A stretch of DNA of 60,973 nt from Candidatus Moduliflexus flocculans (GCA_000739515.1 DF820461.1:201686-262658), one strand, 5' to 3'. Shown: positions 7,773 to 17,006, numbered from the stretch's first letter. Notes: a model not told the origin generated them from the sequence alone. Numbers and translations: made by a program.

Positions 7773-8839
7773 AACACGGCGGCGATCTGCTCAGCTATCA
7801 ACACTTATACGACGGTGAATTGCTCGATTTCAGCAGTAATATCAACCCGTTCGGCTATCCGAAGGCTTTAGATGAGGCGTTTCGCAGCGGCATTCATGCG
7901 CTGACGGCGTATCCCGACATCCGCTATCGTCGGCTGCGACGGGCGATCAGCGATTATCTTGCCTGTGCGCTGAATGAGGTCATGGTGGGGAATGGCTCGA
8001 TAGATATTCTCGATTATTTCTGTCGCCGGGGAAAGCGGGTGATCGTCTGCGTCCCGTGTTTTATCGAATACAGCGAGCGGGCGCAGGTGTATCAGACGCC
8101 GGTGGTCAGCGTGCCACTGCCGGATGATTTTGTCATCTCCGCCGATTTGTTCGCGCCGATGATTGCGCCGAATGATGTGCTGATGTTAGGCAACCCGAAT
8201 AACCCGACCGGACGCCTGATTCCGCAAAATGAATTAATGCGTTTGCAGCAGATCGCAGAGGAACGAGGCGCAATGATCGTACTGGACGAAGCCTTTGTCG
8301 AATTTTGTGACGCCGGATATGACAGCATTCGCCTGTTTCGCGACAAATCAAATATCTGCGTGATTCGCGCCGCTACAAAATTTTTTGGGTTGCCGGGTGT
8401 GCGATTGGGGTATGGCTGGGCGACGCCGGAAATCGTTCGCAAGTTTGAGCAGCAGGCGCTTCCCTGGCGCATTAACGCGCTGGCCGATCTTGCGGGGCAG
8501 GTCATTTTTCGAGACACAGATTATATTGAACGCACCAAAGCCTATATGCGGCAGGAACGGCAATTTGTTTTTTCAGAGCTATCACAAATTCCTGGAATGC
8601 GCGTTTTTCCAACCGACACAAATTTTTTATTGATTCGATTATTGACAACGACAGAGCAAACCATATTTGATTGGTGTATCAGGCGCGGTCTGGTTATTCG
8701 CAAAGCCTCGACTTTCGAAGGATTGGACGAGAGATTCATTCGCGTCGCCATCAAAGATCATGTCAGCAATCTGCGGCTCATTCAGGCATTCAACGACTGG
8801 GCTTGCCAGCATCCTGCCGCAGCAATGCCTACAAAATAA
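7769..8839 (+). CDS. cobD: Threonine-phosphate decarboxylase (CobD-like) / HisC-family PLP enzyme
   Basis: The 356-residue fold-type I aminotransferase begins HGGDLLSYQHLYDGELLDFSS and continues NINPFG, the CobD-type start. It has GNGSID, the NPNNPTG substrate/PLP motif, DEAFVEF and the Schiff-base lysine in ATKFFGLPGVRLGY. CobD makes (R)-1-aminopropan-2-ol phosphate for the cobalamin nucleotide loop. Close relatives act as histidinol-phosphate aminotransferases, and no other cob or his gene lies nearby, so the precise reaction is unsettled. It is coupled to dut by a 4-base overlap. Confidence 0.8.
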   Translation: MKHGGDLLSYQHLYDGELLDFSSNINPFGYPKALDEAFRSGIHALTAYPDIRYRRLRRAISDYLACALNEVMVGNGSIDILDYFCRRGKRVIVCVPCFIEYSERAQVYQTPVVSVPLPDDFVISADLFAPMIAPNDVLMLGNPNNPTGRLIPQNELMRLQQIAEERGAMIVLDEAFVEFCDAGYDSIRLFRDKSNICVIRAATKFFGLPGVRLGYGWATPEIVRKFEQQALPWRINALADLAGQVIFRDTDYIERTKAYMRQERQFVFSELSQIPGMRVFPTDTNFLLIRLLTTTEQTIFDWCIRRGLVIRKASTFEGLDERFIRVAIKDHVSNLRLIQAFNDWACQHPAAAMPTK

Positions 8840-8879
8840 AAGAGCTCCGACATTTTTATTTCAAATAGCAAGAGAGGGT

Positions 8880-9341
8880 ATGTTTGACATTGACCTTAAA
8901 CAAAAGCTGCGCGACCTCAAACGCGCGGAACAACGAATGCGCTGTCGGTATTTGACGATGCATCCCAATGCGCCGCTCGTCTGGAATGCGTATTTTTCCA
9001 CCAAATCGCCCGCCGAAGCCCCTACATCCATCAAATATCCGTTCACGCATTTGTGTACGCTTGATCGCGATGCTCGCCGCCGCGTCTTCGAAGAATTCAT
9101 GTGCGCCGTCTTCCTGCAACATGCGCAGGAAGAAGGCTTCGCGGTCATCATGACCGGATTAGTGTATCAGCCAGAGTTGCTGTCGTTTATGGGGTTGCCG
9201 CCGTATGCCACGCCGGAAGAAATTAAAAAGCGTTTCCGCGAATTAGCGCACCAATTCCATCCTGATAAAGGCGGCGACTCCGAAAAAATGATTCGCCTGT
9301 TAGAACTCTACGAACAATTTTCCTCGAAAAAACGAGTATAA
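8880..9341 (+). CDS. Protein with a C-terminal J-domain
   Basis: The 153-residue protein ends in a J-domain-like segment: PPYATPEEIKKRFRELAHQF followed by HPDKGGD and a final helix. The HPD tripeptide that activates Hsp70 ATPase is intact. In DnaJ the J-domain is N-terminal; here about 105 residues of unrecognised sequence (MFDIDLKQKLRDLKRAEQRM onward) precede it. The start at 8880 has a GAGAGGG Shine-Dalgarno. No dnaK is nearby. It is probably a specialised Hsp70 co-chaperone; the client is unknown. Confidence 0.8.
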   Translation: MFDIDLKQKLRDLKRAEQRMRCRYLTMHPNAPLVWNAYFSTKSPAEAPTSIKYPFTHLCTLDRDARRRVFEEFMCAVFLQHAQEEGFAVIMTGLVYQPELLSFMGLPPYATPEEIKKRFRELAHQFHPDKGGDSEKMIRLLELYEQFSSKKRV

Positions 9342-9344
9342 GAC

Positions 9345-10571
9345 CTACAGAGGAGAATATTCAGTCTGAGCGCCCAATCGTTCATGCACTTCACAGCACA
9401 ATTCCCCATCCGAGACGCGCACTAACAGATGATCGCCGACGCGGGCGTCGTGGATGCTTTTGATCGGCTGCTGCGTCTCCATGTTGCGGCAAATGGCATA
9501 GCCTTTCGCGAATAAGCCGAGGGGACTGAGCGTGTCGAGCTTTGCCAACAGGGTGTTGCGCTGCGCGGATTTTTGCTCGAAGACGAATTGCCACGCCCGG
9601 CCTAAACGCTGGAACAGGTCATCAATCCGCTGTTGCAATTCGTTGACGCGCCGTTTCGGGTCTGGCAGGCGTCGGCGCAATTGTGCGGCGCGTTCTTTGC
9701 GGCGCTGTAATTCATGAAAAAAATTCTGCCGCAAACGGGTGGTTAACACATTGACAGTGTGGATAAGGTTCGCCTTATTTTGCACGACCAGTTCGGCGGC
9801 AGCGGATGGCGTCGGAGCGCGGAGATCGGCGACGAAATCGGCTATCGTGAAGTCAATTTCATGGCCGACAGCGGAAATAATCGGAATACGCGACGCGAAA
9901 ATTGCTCGCGCCACAACTTCTTCATTGAACGCCCACAAATCTTCCATCGAGCCGCCGCCGCGCCCGACAATCAGCACATCCACATCCGGAAGGCGATTCA
10001 GCATGGCAATCGCATTTGCGATTTCGCCCGGCGCTTCTGCGCCCTGCACGCGCACCGGCGCGATTAGAATCTGCACGTTCGCAAAACGCCGATTGACGAC
10101 ATTCAGAATGTCGCGAATTGCCGCGCCGGTCGCGGACGTGACCACGCCGATTTTTTTCGGCAGGATCGGAATCGGCTTTTTATGCGCCGGATCGAAGAGA
10201 CCTTCCGCATTGAGCCGCTGCTTCAATTGCTCGAATGCTGCCTGCAACGCGCCCGCGCCACGCGGTTCGGCAGCGCTGACGATTAATTGATATTCGCCGC
10301 GCGGCTCATACACCGACAGCGACCCGCGCAACAAAACTTGCATTCCGTTTTCCAATTCGAATTTTACGGAACGCGCCATGTATTTGAAAATCACGGCTTT
10401 AAGCTGCGCTCCGGCGTCTTTCAGCGTGAAATATGTATGACCGGAGCGGGGCAGCGCAAGATTCGAGATTTCGCCTTCGACCCAGACATTGGCGAATTCG
10501 CCTTCCAAATCGCGCTTGATGCTCTGCGTCAGTGCGGTGACGGAGAAAATTTCTGGTTGTATCTGTTCCAT
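9345..10571 (-). CDS. xseA: Exodeoxyribonuclease VII large subunit
   Basis: The 408-residue protein has an N-terminal OB-fold (VWVEGEISNLALPRSGHTYF). The catalytic region includes KIGVVTSATGAAIRDI, VGRGGGSMEDLWAFNEE, SAVGHEIDFTIADFVADLRA and PTPSAAAE, all diagnostic of XseA. A coiled-coil C-terminal region follows. Exo VII degrades single-stranded DNA from both ends and needs multiple XseB subunits. No xseB is visible in the window. It is convergent with the J-domain gene, three bases apart. Confidence 0.96.
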   Translation of the reverse strand: MEQIQPEIFSVTALTQSIKRDLEGEFANVWVEGEISNLALPRSGHTYFTLKDAGAQLKAVIFKYMARSVKFELENGMQVLLRGSLSVYEPRGEYQLIVSAAEPRGAGALQAAFEQLKQRLNAEGLFDPAHKKPIPILPKKIGVVTSATGAAIRDILNVVNRRFANVQILIAPVRVQGAEAPGEIANAIAMLNRLPDVDVLIVGRGGGSMEDLWAFNEEVVARAIFASRIPIISAVGHEIDFTIADFVADLRAPTPSAAAELVVQNKANLIHTVNVLTTRLRQNFFHELQRRKERAAQLRRRLPDPKRRVNELQQRIDDLFQRLGRAWQFVFEQKSAQRNTLLAKLDTLSPLGLFAKGYAICRNMETQQPIKSIHDARVGDHLLVRVSDGELCCEVHERLGAQTEYSPL

Positions 10572-10684
10572 ATTATTTTTCCAGGAGGTTGAGCCTCTGA
10601 TTATTTTGTTGAAATGATGGATGTGTTATTCAAGAAATATATCTAAGAGAACGAGGCTGCGTCAAGGAAAAACTCGGTTTTTTT

Positions 10685-10717
10685 ACCTGTCAGACACCGT
10701 GAAGATGCCTGACAGGT
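10685..10717. repeat. GTCAGACAC-type palindrome
   Basis: The arms ACCTGTCAGACAC and (imperfectly) ATGCCTGACAGGT flank a short loop. It lies in the divergent gap between xseA and the secreted-protein gene. The rest of the 10572-10850 gap shows no gene. Confidence 0.7.
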
Positions 10718-10850
10718 TTCGCTCGTTTCAGGCCACTGTTTTTTCTCTTGAAAAGACTTTTTCCTTTACAATTTTTATGATTGCAGGCAGGTTCGACATG
10801 TTGCGATTCGTAATATGGTTACTAATGAAGTTCATGCAAAGGAACGTTCT

Positions 10851-11561
10851 ATGAAAACATTCTGGATGGGCATCGCTTTATTTTTCGTCCTGTTCCAATC
10901 ACTCGCGATTGCCGCCGATTGGCAGGGCATTTGGTGTGACGAAACCTATTTGCGAGTGCTGAAAAATTCGAATTCGCCGAAAGCGGCGTTTGCGGCGTCG
11001 CAAATTCCGGCGCTGCGCGTTGATATGCAGCATAACATGATTGGCATGACGTTTCAATTTCATGAAATGCCGGAATTCGCGATTCAAGAGATTGATGCGT
11101 CGGGCGTGGTCACATTAGCTGAGCCGCCTGCCGATATGACGTCCCTCGTTTTTCTTGAAAACGAACACAAAATCCGGCTTGAGTATGCTGATTATCAGGG
11201 GGAAACCATTATCACGACGTTTACAAAAGTTGCTTCAGACATCGCAGATTTTCAGCAAACACTTGATGCCTATTTGACGGCGTTAGTCATTTCCGGCGAA
11301 TATAAAGACGAGGCGGGCAACATCTATCGTTTCGACGGCCAGAATGCCGATTGGGATGGAAAAAAATTCCAATACAGCATCTTGTTCGATTTTGTCGAAT
11401 TCATGCCGATTGACATGCTCTGCGAAACCGGCGAAAACGGCATCTGCCAGACGATGTACGGCTTTGCGGCGCGTGGTTCGGTGCTACAAATTTATGAGTA
11501 TAACGATGACATCAAACAAATCGGGAAGCATCTGTATGAATTGGTGAAACCATTTGAGTAA
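10851..11561 (+). CDS. Secreted protein of unknown function
   Basis: The 236-residue protein starts at ATG 10851 with an AAGGA Shine-Dalgarno. MKTFWMGIALFFVLFQSLAI is a typical signal peptide, with likely cleavage after AIAA, before DWQGIW. The mature part looks beta-rich: DWQGIWCDETYLRVL, and later VISGEYKDEAGNIYRFDGQ. The repeated 'G.W/Y...Y.F' pattern resembles lipocalin-like or DUF-type beta barrels, but I cannot name a family. It has three cysteines. It probably acts in the periplasm. Confidence 0.75.
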   Translation: MKTFWMGIALFFVLFQSLAIAADWQGIWCDETYLRVLKNSNSPKAAFAASQIPALRVDMQHNMIGMTFQFHEMPEFAIQEIDASGVVTLAEPPADMTSLVFLENEHKIRLEYADYQGETIITTFTKVASDIADFQQTLDAYLTALVISGEYKDEAGNIYRFDGQNADWDGKKFQYSILFDFVEFMPIDMLCETGENGICQTMYGFAARGSVLQIYEYNDDIKQIGKHLYELVKPFE

Positions 11562-11671
11562 AGAATATCGCCTTGGAGAACGGAACGAATTTGAGCAGAG
11601 ATGCTCGTTTATTCGTTTCATTCTTCAATTCGATGTTGTTATTGTAAGCAGCCAACCTTAAGGAGGGAAAT

Positions 11672-12982
11672 ATGATTTGGCAGCCAGAAATTGAGTGTAT
11701 GGAGCAGGCGGCATTGCGCGATCTGCAATCGCAGCGACTGGTCAAGCTTGTGCAGTGGGTGAATGACCGCGTGCCGTTCTATCAGGCGGCATTTCAACAA
11801 AAAGGACTCACGCCGTCGGACATCAAAACGATTGATGATATTCAGCGGCTTCCGTTTACGAAAAAGACCGATTTGCGGGATAATTACCCGTTCAAACTCT
11901 TCGCCGTGCCGATGAGTGAGATCGCGGAAATTCACGCTTCTAGCGGCACGACCGGCAATCCGACCGTTGTGGCCTACACAAAAAACGACATCAAAATCTG
12001 GGGCGAAGTGATGGCGCGAGCGTTGGCCTCGGCAGGCGCAACGAAAGACGACATCGTGCAGAACGCTTACGGCTACGGCTTATTTACCGGCGGTTTGGGC
12101 GTGCATTACGGTTGTCTCGAACTCGGCGCGGCGGTCGTGCCAGTATCGTCCGGCGCGACGAAACGCCAGTTGAAATTGATGGAAGATTTCGGCTCGACCG
12201 TCATCACCTGTACGCCATCATACGCGCTGTTTATGGCGGAAGAAGCGGTGGAAATGGGACTTGACCCGAAGAAATTTAAGCTGAAAGTCGGCATTTACGG
12301 CGCAGAGCCCTGGACGCACAATATGCGCAAAGAAATCGAGGCGCGTTGGGACGTAAAAGCGATTGATATTTACGGCCTCTCCGAAATTATCGGTCCGGGC
12401 GTCGCGATTGAGTGCGTCGAAGGGCAGGACGGCCTGCATCTGTTCTCCGATCATTTTTACCCGGAAATCATCAAGCCCGGCACAGACCTCCCCGCACAGG
12501 CTGGCGAAACCGGCGAACTCGTGTTGACGACGCTGACCAAAGAAGGCATTCCGTTGATTCGCTATCGCACCGGCGACATCGTTTCGATGATCGAAGGCAC
12601 CTGCCCGAATTGCGGCAGAACGTCGCCTCGCATCAGCAAAGTGCGCGGACGCACAGACGACATGCTGATTATTCGCGGCGTCAATGTCTTCCCGTCGCAA
12701 ATCGAAAGCGTCCTGTTGCAAATCGAAGAAGCCGAACCACATTATCTGCTCGTCGTTAATCGTGTCGGCTCACTGGATCAGCTTGAGGTGCAGGTGGAAG
12801 TGAACGAAAAGATTTTCTCGGATGAAGTGAAGCAGTTGGAAACGTTGCGCAAACGAATTCAGAAGGAAATCGAAAGCACGTTGAACATCGTCGTCAGCGT
12901 TAAACTCGTCGAACCGCGCACCATCGAACGAAGCATGGGCAAAGCCGTCCGGGTGATTGATAACCGCGAACTCTATCAATAG
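11672..12982 (+). CDS. paaK: Phenylacetate-CoA ligase family protein
   Basis: The 436-residue adenylate-forming enzyme starts MIWQPEIECMEQAALRDLQS after a strong TAAGGAGGG Shine-Dalgarno. It has the ATP-binding P-loop HASSGTTGNPT, IYGAEPWT, IDIYGLSEIIGPGVA and YRTGDIVSM. The C-terminal swivel domain (RTDDMLIIRGVNVFPSQIE) contains CPNCGRTSPR. It forms an aryl-CoA from phenylacetate or a related aryl acid and ATP. The following ACT-domain gene is a common partner in anaerobes that turn aromatic amino-acid products into acyl-CoAs. An IorAB-type oxidoreductase is not in the window. Confidence 0.93.
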   Translation: MIWQPEIECMEQAALRDLQSQRLVKLVQWVNDRVPFYQAAFQQKGLTPSDIKTIDDIQRLPFTKKTDLRDNYPFKLFAVPMSEIAEIHASSGTTGNPTVVAYTKNDIKIWGEVMARALASAGATKDDIVQNAYGYGLFTGGLGVHYGCLELGAAVVPVSSGATKRQLKLMEDFGSTVITCTPSYALFMAEEAVEMGLDPKKFKLKVGIYGAEPWTHNMRKEIEARWDVKAIDIYGLSEIIGPGVAIECVEGQDGLHLFSDHFYPEIIKPGTDLPAQAGETGELVLTTLTKEGIPLIRYRTGDIVSMIEGTCPNCGRTSPRISKVRGRTDDMLIIRGVNVFPSQIESVLLQIEEAEPHYLLVVNRVGSLDQLEVQVEVNEKIFSDEVKQLETLRKRIQKEIESTLNIVVSVKLVEPRTIERSMGKAVRVIDNRELYQ

Positions 12983-12985
12983 AAA

Positions 12986-13076
12986 ATAGAACGCTGATTG
13001 AGCTGATAAGACTGGTTTTCACTGATTTTTTATTGAACAGTGGAAATCAGCCCAATCAGTCTCATCAGTGTTCTAT
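12986..13076. repeat. AGAACACTGATT inverted-repeat element, copy 2
   Basis: Starts ATAGAACGCTGATT and ends AATCAGT...CATCAGTGTTCTAT, with the same interior ACTGATTTTTTAT block as the copy at 2821-2903. It fills the paaK-ACT gap and ends eight bases before the next ATG. Confidence 0.8.
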
Positions 13077-13084
13077 TCACAACC

Positions 13085-13519
13085 ATGAAAGTCAAACAGA
13101 TTTCCGTGTTTTTGGAAAACCGCAGCGGCAGGCTGGCGGAGGTGACGCGAGCGCTTGGGAATAAAGGGTTGAATATTCGCGCCCTGTCATTGGCAGATAC
13201 GTCAGATTTCGGCATTCTACGCATGATCATAGACCATCCAGACGACGCCTACATGGAATTAAAAGAACGGCATTACACTGTGCAGGAAACCGAAGTCGTC
13301 ACGCTGGAAGTCGCCGATCAGCCGGGTGGACTGGCTGGCGTGTTGGAATTATTATATCAGAATAGCGTCAATGTCGAATATCTCTACGCCTTCCCGGAGC
13401 GTGATTCGGTGGACAAGGCGATTATGGTGTTTCGCTTCGACGATAACGACCGCGCCATCGAATTGATGCAGCAAAACGGCATTAAAATCATGGACGCGAG
13501 CCGAGTTTATACGATTTGA
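13085..13519 (+). CDS. Tandem ACT-domain protein
   Basis: The 144-residue protein has two ACT domains. The first is MKVKQISVFLENRSGRLAEV with TRALGNKGLNIRALSLADT. The second is VVTLEVADQPGGLAGVLELL with YQNSVNVEYLYAFP. ACT domains bind amino acids and act as regulatory modules. No catalytic domain is attached. Downstream of paaK it probably senses an aromatic amino acid or controls the ligase. An in-frame extension upstream to 13040 consists of repeat sequence, so I start at ATG 13085. Confidence 0.9.
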   Translation: MKVKQISVFLENRSGRLAEVTRALGNKGLNIRALSLADTSDFGILRMIIDHPDDAYMELKERHYTVQETEVVTLEVADQPGGLAGVLELLYQNSVNVEYLYAFPERDSVDKAIMVFRFDDNDRAIELMQQNGIKIMDASRVYTI

Positions 13520-13527
13520 AACACTGG

Positions 13528-13560
13528 AGTTGTCAGACACTTTTGAAGTGTCTGACAACT
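13528..13560. repeat. GTCAGACAC-type palindrome
   Basis: Perfect arms AGTTGTCAGACACTT and AAGTGTCTGACAACT around a 3-base loop. It lies between the ACT-domain gene stop and the pxpA ATG (13574), replacing the usual Shine-Dalgarno region. Confidence 0.85.
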
Positions 13561-13573
13561 TTTGGTCACCACA

Positions 13574-14338
13574 ATGCGCTACATTGATTTGAATTGCGAT
13601 ATGGGCGAGAGTTTTGGTTGCTACGAATTGGGACGCGATGCCGAGATGATGCCGCTGATCAGTTCGGCGAATATTGCGTGTGGCTTTCATGCAGGCGATC
13701 CATCTGTCATGCGCCGAACGGTGAGTCTCGCGGCGCGGCATGGCGTCGGCATTGGAGCGCATCCGGGCTTTCCTGATTTAGCCGGATTTGGTCGCCGCGA
13801 CATGCGAATGGAGGCCGATGAATTGCGCGACGCGCTGATTTACCAAATTAGCGCATTAATGGGCTTTGCGCAGGCGCTCGGCACGCGCGTGCGCCATGTC
13901 AAGCCGCATGGCGCGTTATATAACATGGCGGCGAATGATGAGCCGATGGCGCGAGCGATTGTGACCGCAATATCGGAACTCGATGCGAATTTGATTCTTG
14001 TCGGATTGGCGGGTTCTCAGTTGCTGAAGATCGCGCAGGCCGGTGGCTTGAACGCGATTGGCGAAGTGTTTGCCGACCGCGCTTATCATGCTGACGGCCG
14101 GCTAGTTTCCCGGAAAACGCCGGGAGCGGTGCTGACAGATTCTGCTGTGGTCGCGGAACGCGTCGTAAAAATGGTCAACGAGCGCAAAGTGACAACGCTC
14201 GAAGGCGTGGAATGTGAACTCGATTTTGAGACGGTCTGCTTGCATGGCGATACTGCGGGCGCGGTGGAACATGCGCGAGCCATTGTCGAACGGCTGCGGC
14301 GCGACGGTGTCCAAATTATGCCTTTTAGCGCGAAATAG
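13574..14338 (+). CDS. pxpA: 5-oxoprolinase subunit A (LamB/YcsF family)
   Basis: The 254-residue protein has the LamB/YcsF signature: MRYIDLNCDMGESFGCYELG, SANIACGFHAGDPSVMRRTV, GAHPGFPDLAGFGRRDM, VKPHGALYN and the C-terminal CLHGDT. With PxpB and PxpC it hydrolyses 5-oxoproline to glutamate using ATP. PxpB/PxpC are absent here and may be encoded elsewhere. I chose ATG 13574 over a TTG at 13562 that lies at the repeat edge. Confidence 0.93.
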   Translation: MRYIDLNCDMGESFGCYELGRDAEMMPLISSANIACGFHAGDPSVMRRTVSLAARHGVGIGAHPGFPDLAGFGRRDMRMEADELRDALIYQISALMGFAQALGTRVRHVKPHGALYNMAANDEPMARAIVTAISELDANLILVGLAGSQLLKIAQAGGLNAIGEVFADRAYHADGRLVSRKTPGAVLTDSAVVAERVVKMVNERKVTTLEGVECELDFETVCLHGDTAGAVEHARAIVERLRRDGVQIMPFSAK

Positions 14339-14358
14339 GCTGTCAAGGGAGAACGCTG

Positions 14359-14964
14359 ATGAAAAAAATGCGGTATAGGGTGGTCTTATTTTTTGTCTTA
14401 TTTATATGTATCGGTGAGCATATTGCGGCTGCAACCGACCTGCCGGTGGTGACTGAATCGTTTGCGATTGGTTTCGAACAGAACGGGCAATTTCTTCCAG
14501 TTAAAGAACATCAGATCATTTTGGAGAAGAAATCATTTACGGTGGTCGTGTTTTTCAGGCAGCCAGACGATATTCTCGTTAATGCGTCGTTGACGCCGGA
14601 ATCGTTTAATCTGGCTCAATCTGGTGCCGCGCTGGCCGACATCCCTGGGTTCGCGAACCTCGGCATGGCGGAAGAATCGTTTAATCCCCGGACATTGCTG
14701 ATGCTATCAAAAGATTCGCCGCATTACTGGTATTATGCGGATGAAAACGATCACCGTTTCAACGATGTTATCGTAAAAAATAGACAATTGATCTGCCGCC
14801 GGTTGATTACGCAAGTGATGCAGGTCGAGAAGAAACAGCTTTCGATTGTGAAGGAATTGCCGGGAAATGCGCTGTATTTCGTCTTTTTAAAAACAAGTTG
14901 GACGAAGGATTTCACGAAACAGATCGAGCAACAGCGCGACTATGTCAAGGTCATTTTTCAATAA
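14359..14964 (+). CDS. Secreted protein of unknown function
   Basis: The 201-residue protein begins MKKMRYRVVLFFVLFICIGE, a signal peptide with likely cleavage after HIAAA. The mature part has short beta-strand-like segments (IILEKKSFTVVVFFRQPDD) and the line LMLSKDSPHYWYYADENDHR. I recognise no family. It starts 20 bases after pxpA with GGAGAACGCTG upstream. It lies three bases before the polytopic membrane protein gene and probably works with it at the envelope. Confidence 0.72.
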   Translation: MKKMRYRVVLFFVLFICIGEHIAAATDLPVVTESFAIGFEQNGQFLPVKEHQIILEKKSFTVVVFFRQPDDILVNASLTPESFNLAQSGAALADIPGFANLGMAEESFNPRTLLMLSKDSPHYWYYADENDHRFNDVIVKNRQLICRRLITQVMQVEKKQLSIVKELPGNALYFVFLKTSWTKDFTKQIEQQRDYVKVIFQ

Positions 14965-14967
14965 CGT

Positions 14968-16995
14968 ATGACGCTTTACGGATTAGGGCTGCGGTGGTTT
15001 TTTTTATTGATTTCGGCGGGTTTGACCTCATTGTTATGGGGGCAGACCGGCATGATCCGCCTGGTCGATTTTGATCCCTGGAACGCGCAGAGCCGTTTTT
15101 TCTTCACGGTCTGCGCGATCTGGCTGCCAGCGATCTACGGATTTTTCAGCACGGTCTGGTGGCTGCTTTTGCGGCAAGACCCCGCTCCGCGACGCTTCGA
15201 CGCGCGCGGAGACCTGCTGACGTATGCCGGATTTATTCCATTTTTCGGCATCATGATGTTTCCTGCGCTTTTTTCGTCGCCGTTGGTCGCGATCAATGTT
15301 CTTGTGTTTTTATTGTTGCTGGCGAAAACGTTGCATCTCTTTGAAAAAATCAGTACCTCTCCCCACCCTGTTTCCACGTGGATATTATTCGGCGTCAGCG
15401 CTGGTTTGTACCTGTTCTCAATCCCATTTCATCAACTTTCCCCAACGCAGTTCCTGAGCGATTTGCTGAATATTCCAATCCTGACGCATTTGGCGATTTT
15501 GATGGCCAAAGCGATTGTCCAGGCGCTGACGGCATTGGAAATCTATCGGTTGAGCCTGACGATGGTCTGCTCGCGACGCGGGGCAATTTTTGCTTATGGA
15601 TGGGCAACGTGTTCGTTTCCGATCTTAGGATTCCCCAGAATGTCATATCTGTTCGCTGGCCTGTTATTCATCTTCATTTTGCGTTTGATTATCTCCCGGT
15701 TAGATACACGAGAGTTGATTCGAGGGCTTTTAGAGCCAACAAGCATGATGATCGGCGTGAAATTCGCGATATTTATGATGATTATCATCTCGGCTTCGTT
15801 GATTTATTGGAGCAATGTTAAACCTGGGTTCAACATCCACGAAGAACGTGCGTATGAGATGGCGATTGCCACCTTGTTTGACAGCCAATTCGGTCTGCTG
15901 ACGCTATCGCCGATCTTCTGGCTCTCCTTCTGCGGGGTTGTATATCTTTGCTATTTCGGCGTATGGGATGGCATTTTACTGCTCATCTCAGGCGGTTTTC
16001 TCTACGGCGCGTATCATTTGGCCAATTACGGCATTCTTGGGAAAATGGCTGATCCCTGGAGCAGTGTGTCATTTCTGCCATTTTGGGCTGTATTATTAGC
16101 CATTGCGCACCATCGTTTTGAGCGCTTCGGCGCGTTCAAATTTGGCGTTGTGCTGCTCGGCCTGTTCACCTGCGTGCATACGGGAATTTTGCTGACGCTT
16201 TATCCTGACATGTTCACGATTGCGGGAAAAATCGGCGAATGGCAGCGCTGGCTTATGGGATTGTCGCGGCAGAATCTCGGTTTTTACTTGCTTTCATTCA
16301 GCTTTCAGCGGAATTCTTTGACATTATGGTTGTGCCTCAGCGCCATATTGTTGCTGGCAGGATTCGGATGTTATGCTCGAACAAAATCATTTGCCGCGTT
16401 TAGAAGTCATCAGAAACATGATCTCTGGCAATTCACCGCGTTCGGCAGTCTGCTGCCGTTGTGCGTTTTTGCGATACTTGGGCTGAGTGGCTGGCTGTCG
16501 AATATAAGCCCTCGTTTTTATGCGGTTCCACTGAAAAATCCGCTGGATTTTACCATAGAAAGCTCGCATGAAGAAATTTCTCTGGCTGGCAGTTCGCTAT
16601 CGAAGATCCAAAGTCGGGGATTGATAGTTGTCTCAACGCTGACAAACAGCGTGACGCTGCCACAGCAAAAACGGTTGTTGAATGTCACGATTCAGACAAC
16701 AGACCAGCATTTTGAATCCTTCACGCTCAAAGCCGGAAAAGACACCGCAGAACTCATCGCCGACCATCCGTATTTAAAAAGCAGCTTAGCCCATGATCGT
16801 GCCACGATTTTTCGCTCGTGGCAATTAAAAACGGAAGACGGCCTGACATACGAGGGGCATGACTACTATACGATTTTGCGCTTGCCGAGACCAATGACCA
16901 TACAAGAAATGAAACTGAAAGTCTTCAGCGCAAAAGGCGTGGAACTTCCTCCGGGGATTCGCATCCATATCAAACAGATGTTTTTGCTGGAATAG
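14968..16995 (+). CDS. Large polytopic membrane protein of unknown function
   Basis: The 675-residue protein has about 13-15 hydrophobic segments over the first 520 residues, for example WFFLLISAGLTSLLW, FAIFMMIIISASLIYW and FLPFWAVLLAIAH. A soluble C-terminal domain of about 150 residues follows, containing LDFTIESSHEEISLAGSSLS. The layout recalls membrane glycosyltransferases or ligases ending in a periplasmic beta domain, but I see no diagnostic motif. It lies three bases after the secreted-protein gene, indicating cotranscription. A GTCAGACAC palindrome follows the stop. Confidence 0.72.
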   Translation: MTLYGLGLRWFFLLISAGLTSLLWGQTGMIRLVDFDPWNAQSRFFFTVCAIWLPAIYGFFSTVWWLLLRQDPAPRRFDARGDLLTYAGFIPFFGIMMFPALFSSPLVAINVLVFLLLLAKTLHLFEKISTSPHPVSTWILFGVSAGLYLFSIPFHQLSPTQFLSDLLNIPILTHLAILMAKAIVQALTALEIYRLSLTMVCSRRGAIFAYGWATCSFPILGFPRMSYLFAGLLFIFILRLIISRLDTRELIRGLLEPTSMMIGVKFAIFMMIIISASLIYWSNVKPGFNIHEERAYEMAIATLFDSQFGLLTLSPIFWLSFCGVVYLCYFGVWDGILLLISGGFLYGAYHLANYGILGKMADPWSSVSFLPFWAVLLAIAHHRFERFGAFKFGVVLLGLFTCVHTGILLTLYPDMFTIAGKIGEWQRWLMGLSRQNLGFYLLSFSFQRNSLTLWLCLSAILLLAGFGCYARTKSFAAFRSHQKHDLWQFTAFGSLLPLCVFAILGLSGWLSNISPRFYAVPLKNPLDFTIESSHEEISLAGSSLSKIQSRGLIVVSTLTNSVTLPQQKRLLNVTIQTTDQHFESFTLKAGKDTAELIADHPYLKSSLAHDRATIFRSWQLKTEDGLTYEGHDYYTILRLPRPMTIQEMKLKVFSAKGVELPPGIRIHIKQMFLLE

Positions 16996-17006
16996 CAGGC
17001 GTGAAA

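Noticed and set aside
7769..8839. Histidinol-phosphate aminotransferase
   Set aside because: HGGDLL and DFSSNINPFG at the start favour CobD. I kept HisC-like activity as an alternative because no cobalamin genes are nearby.
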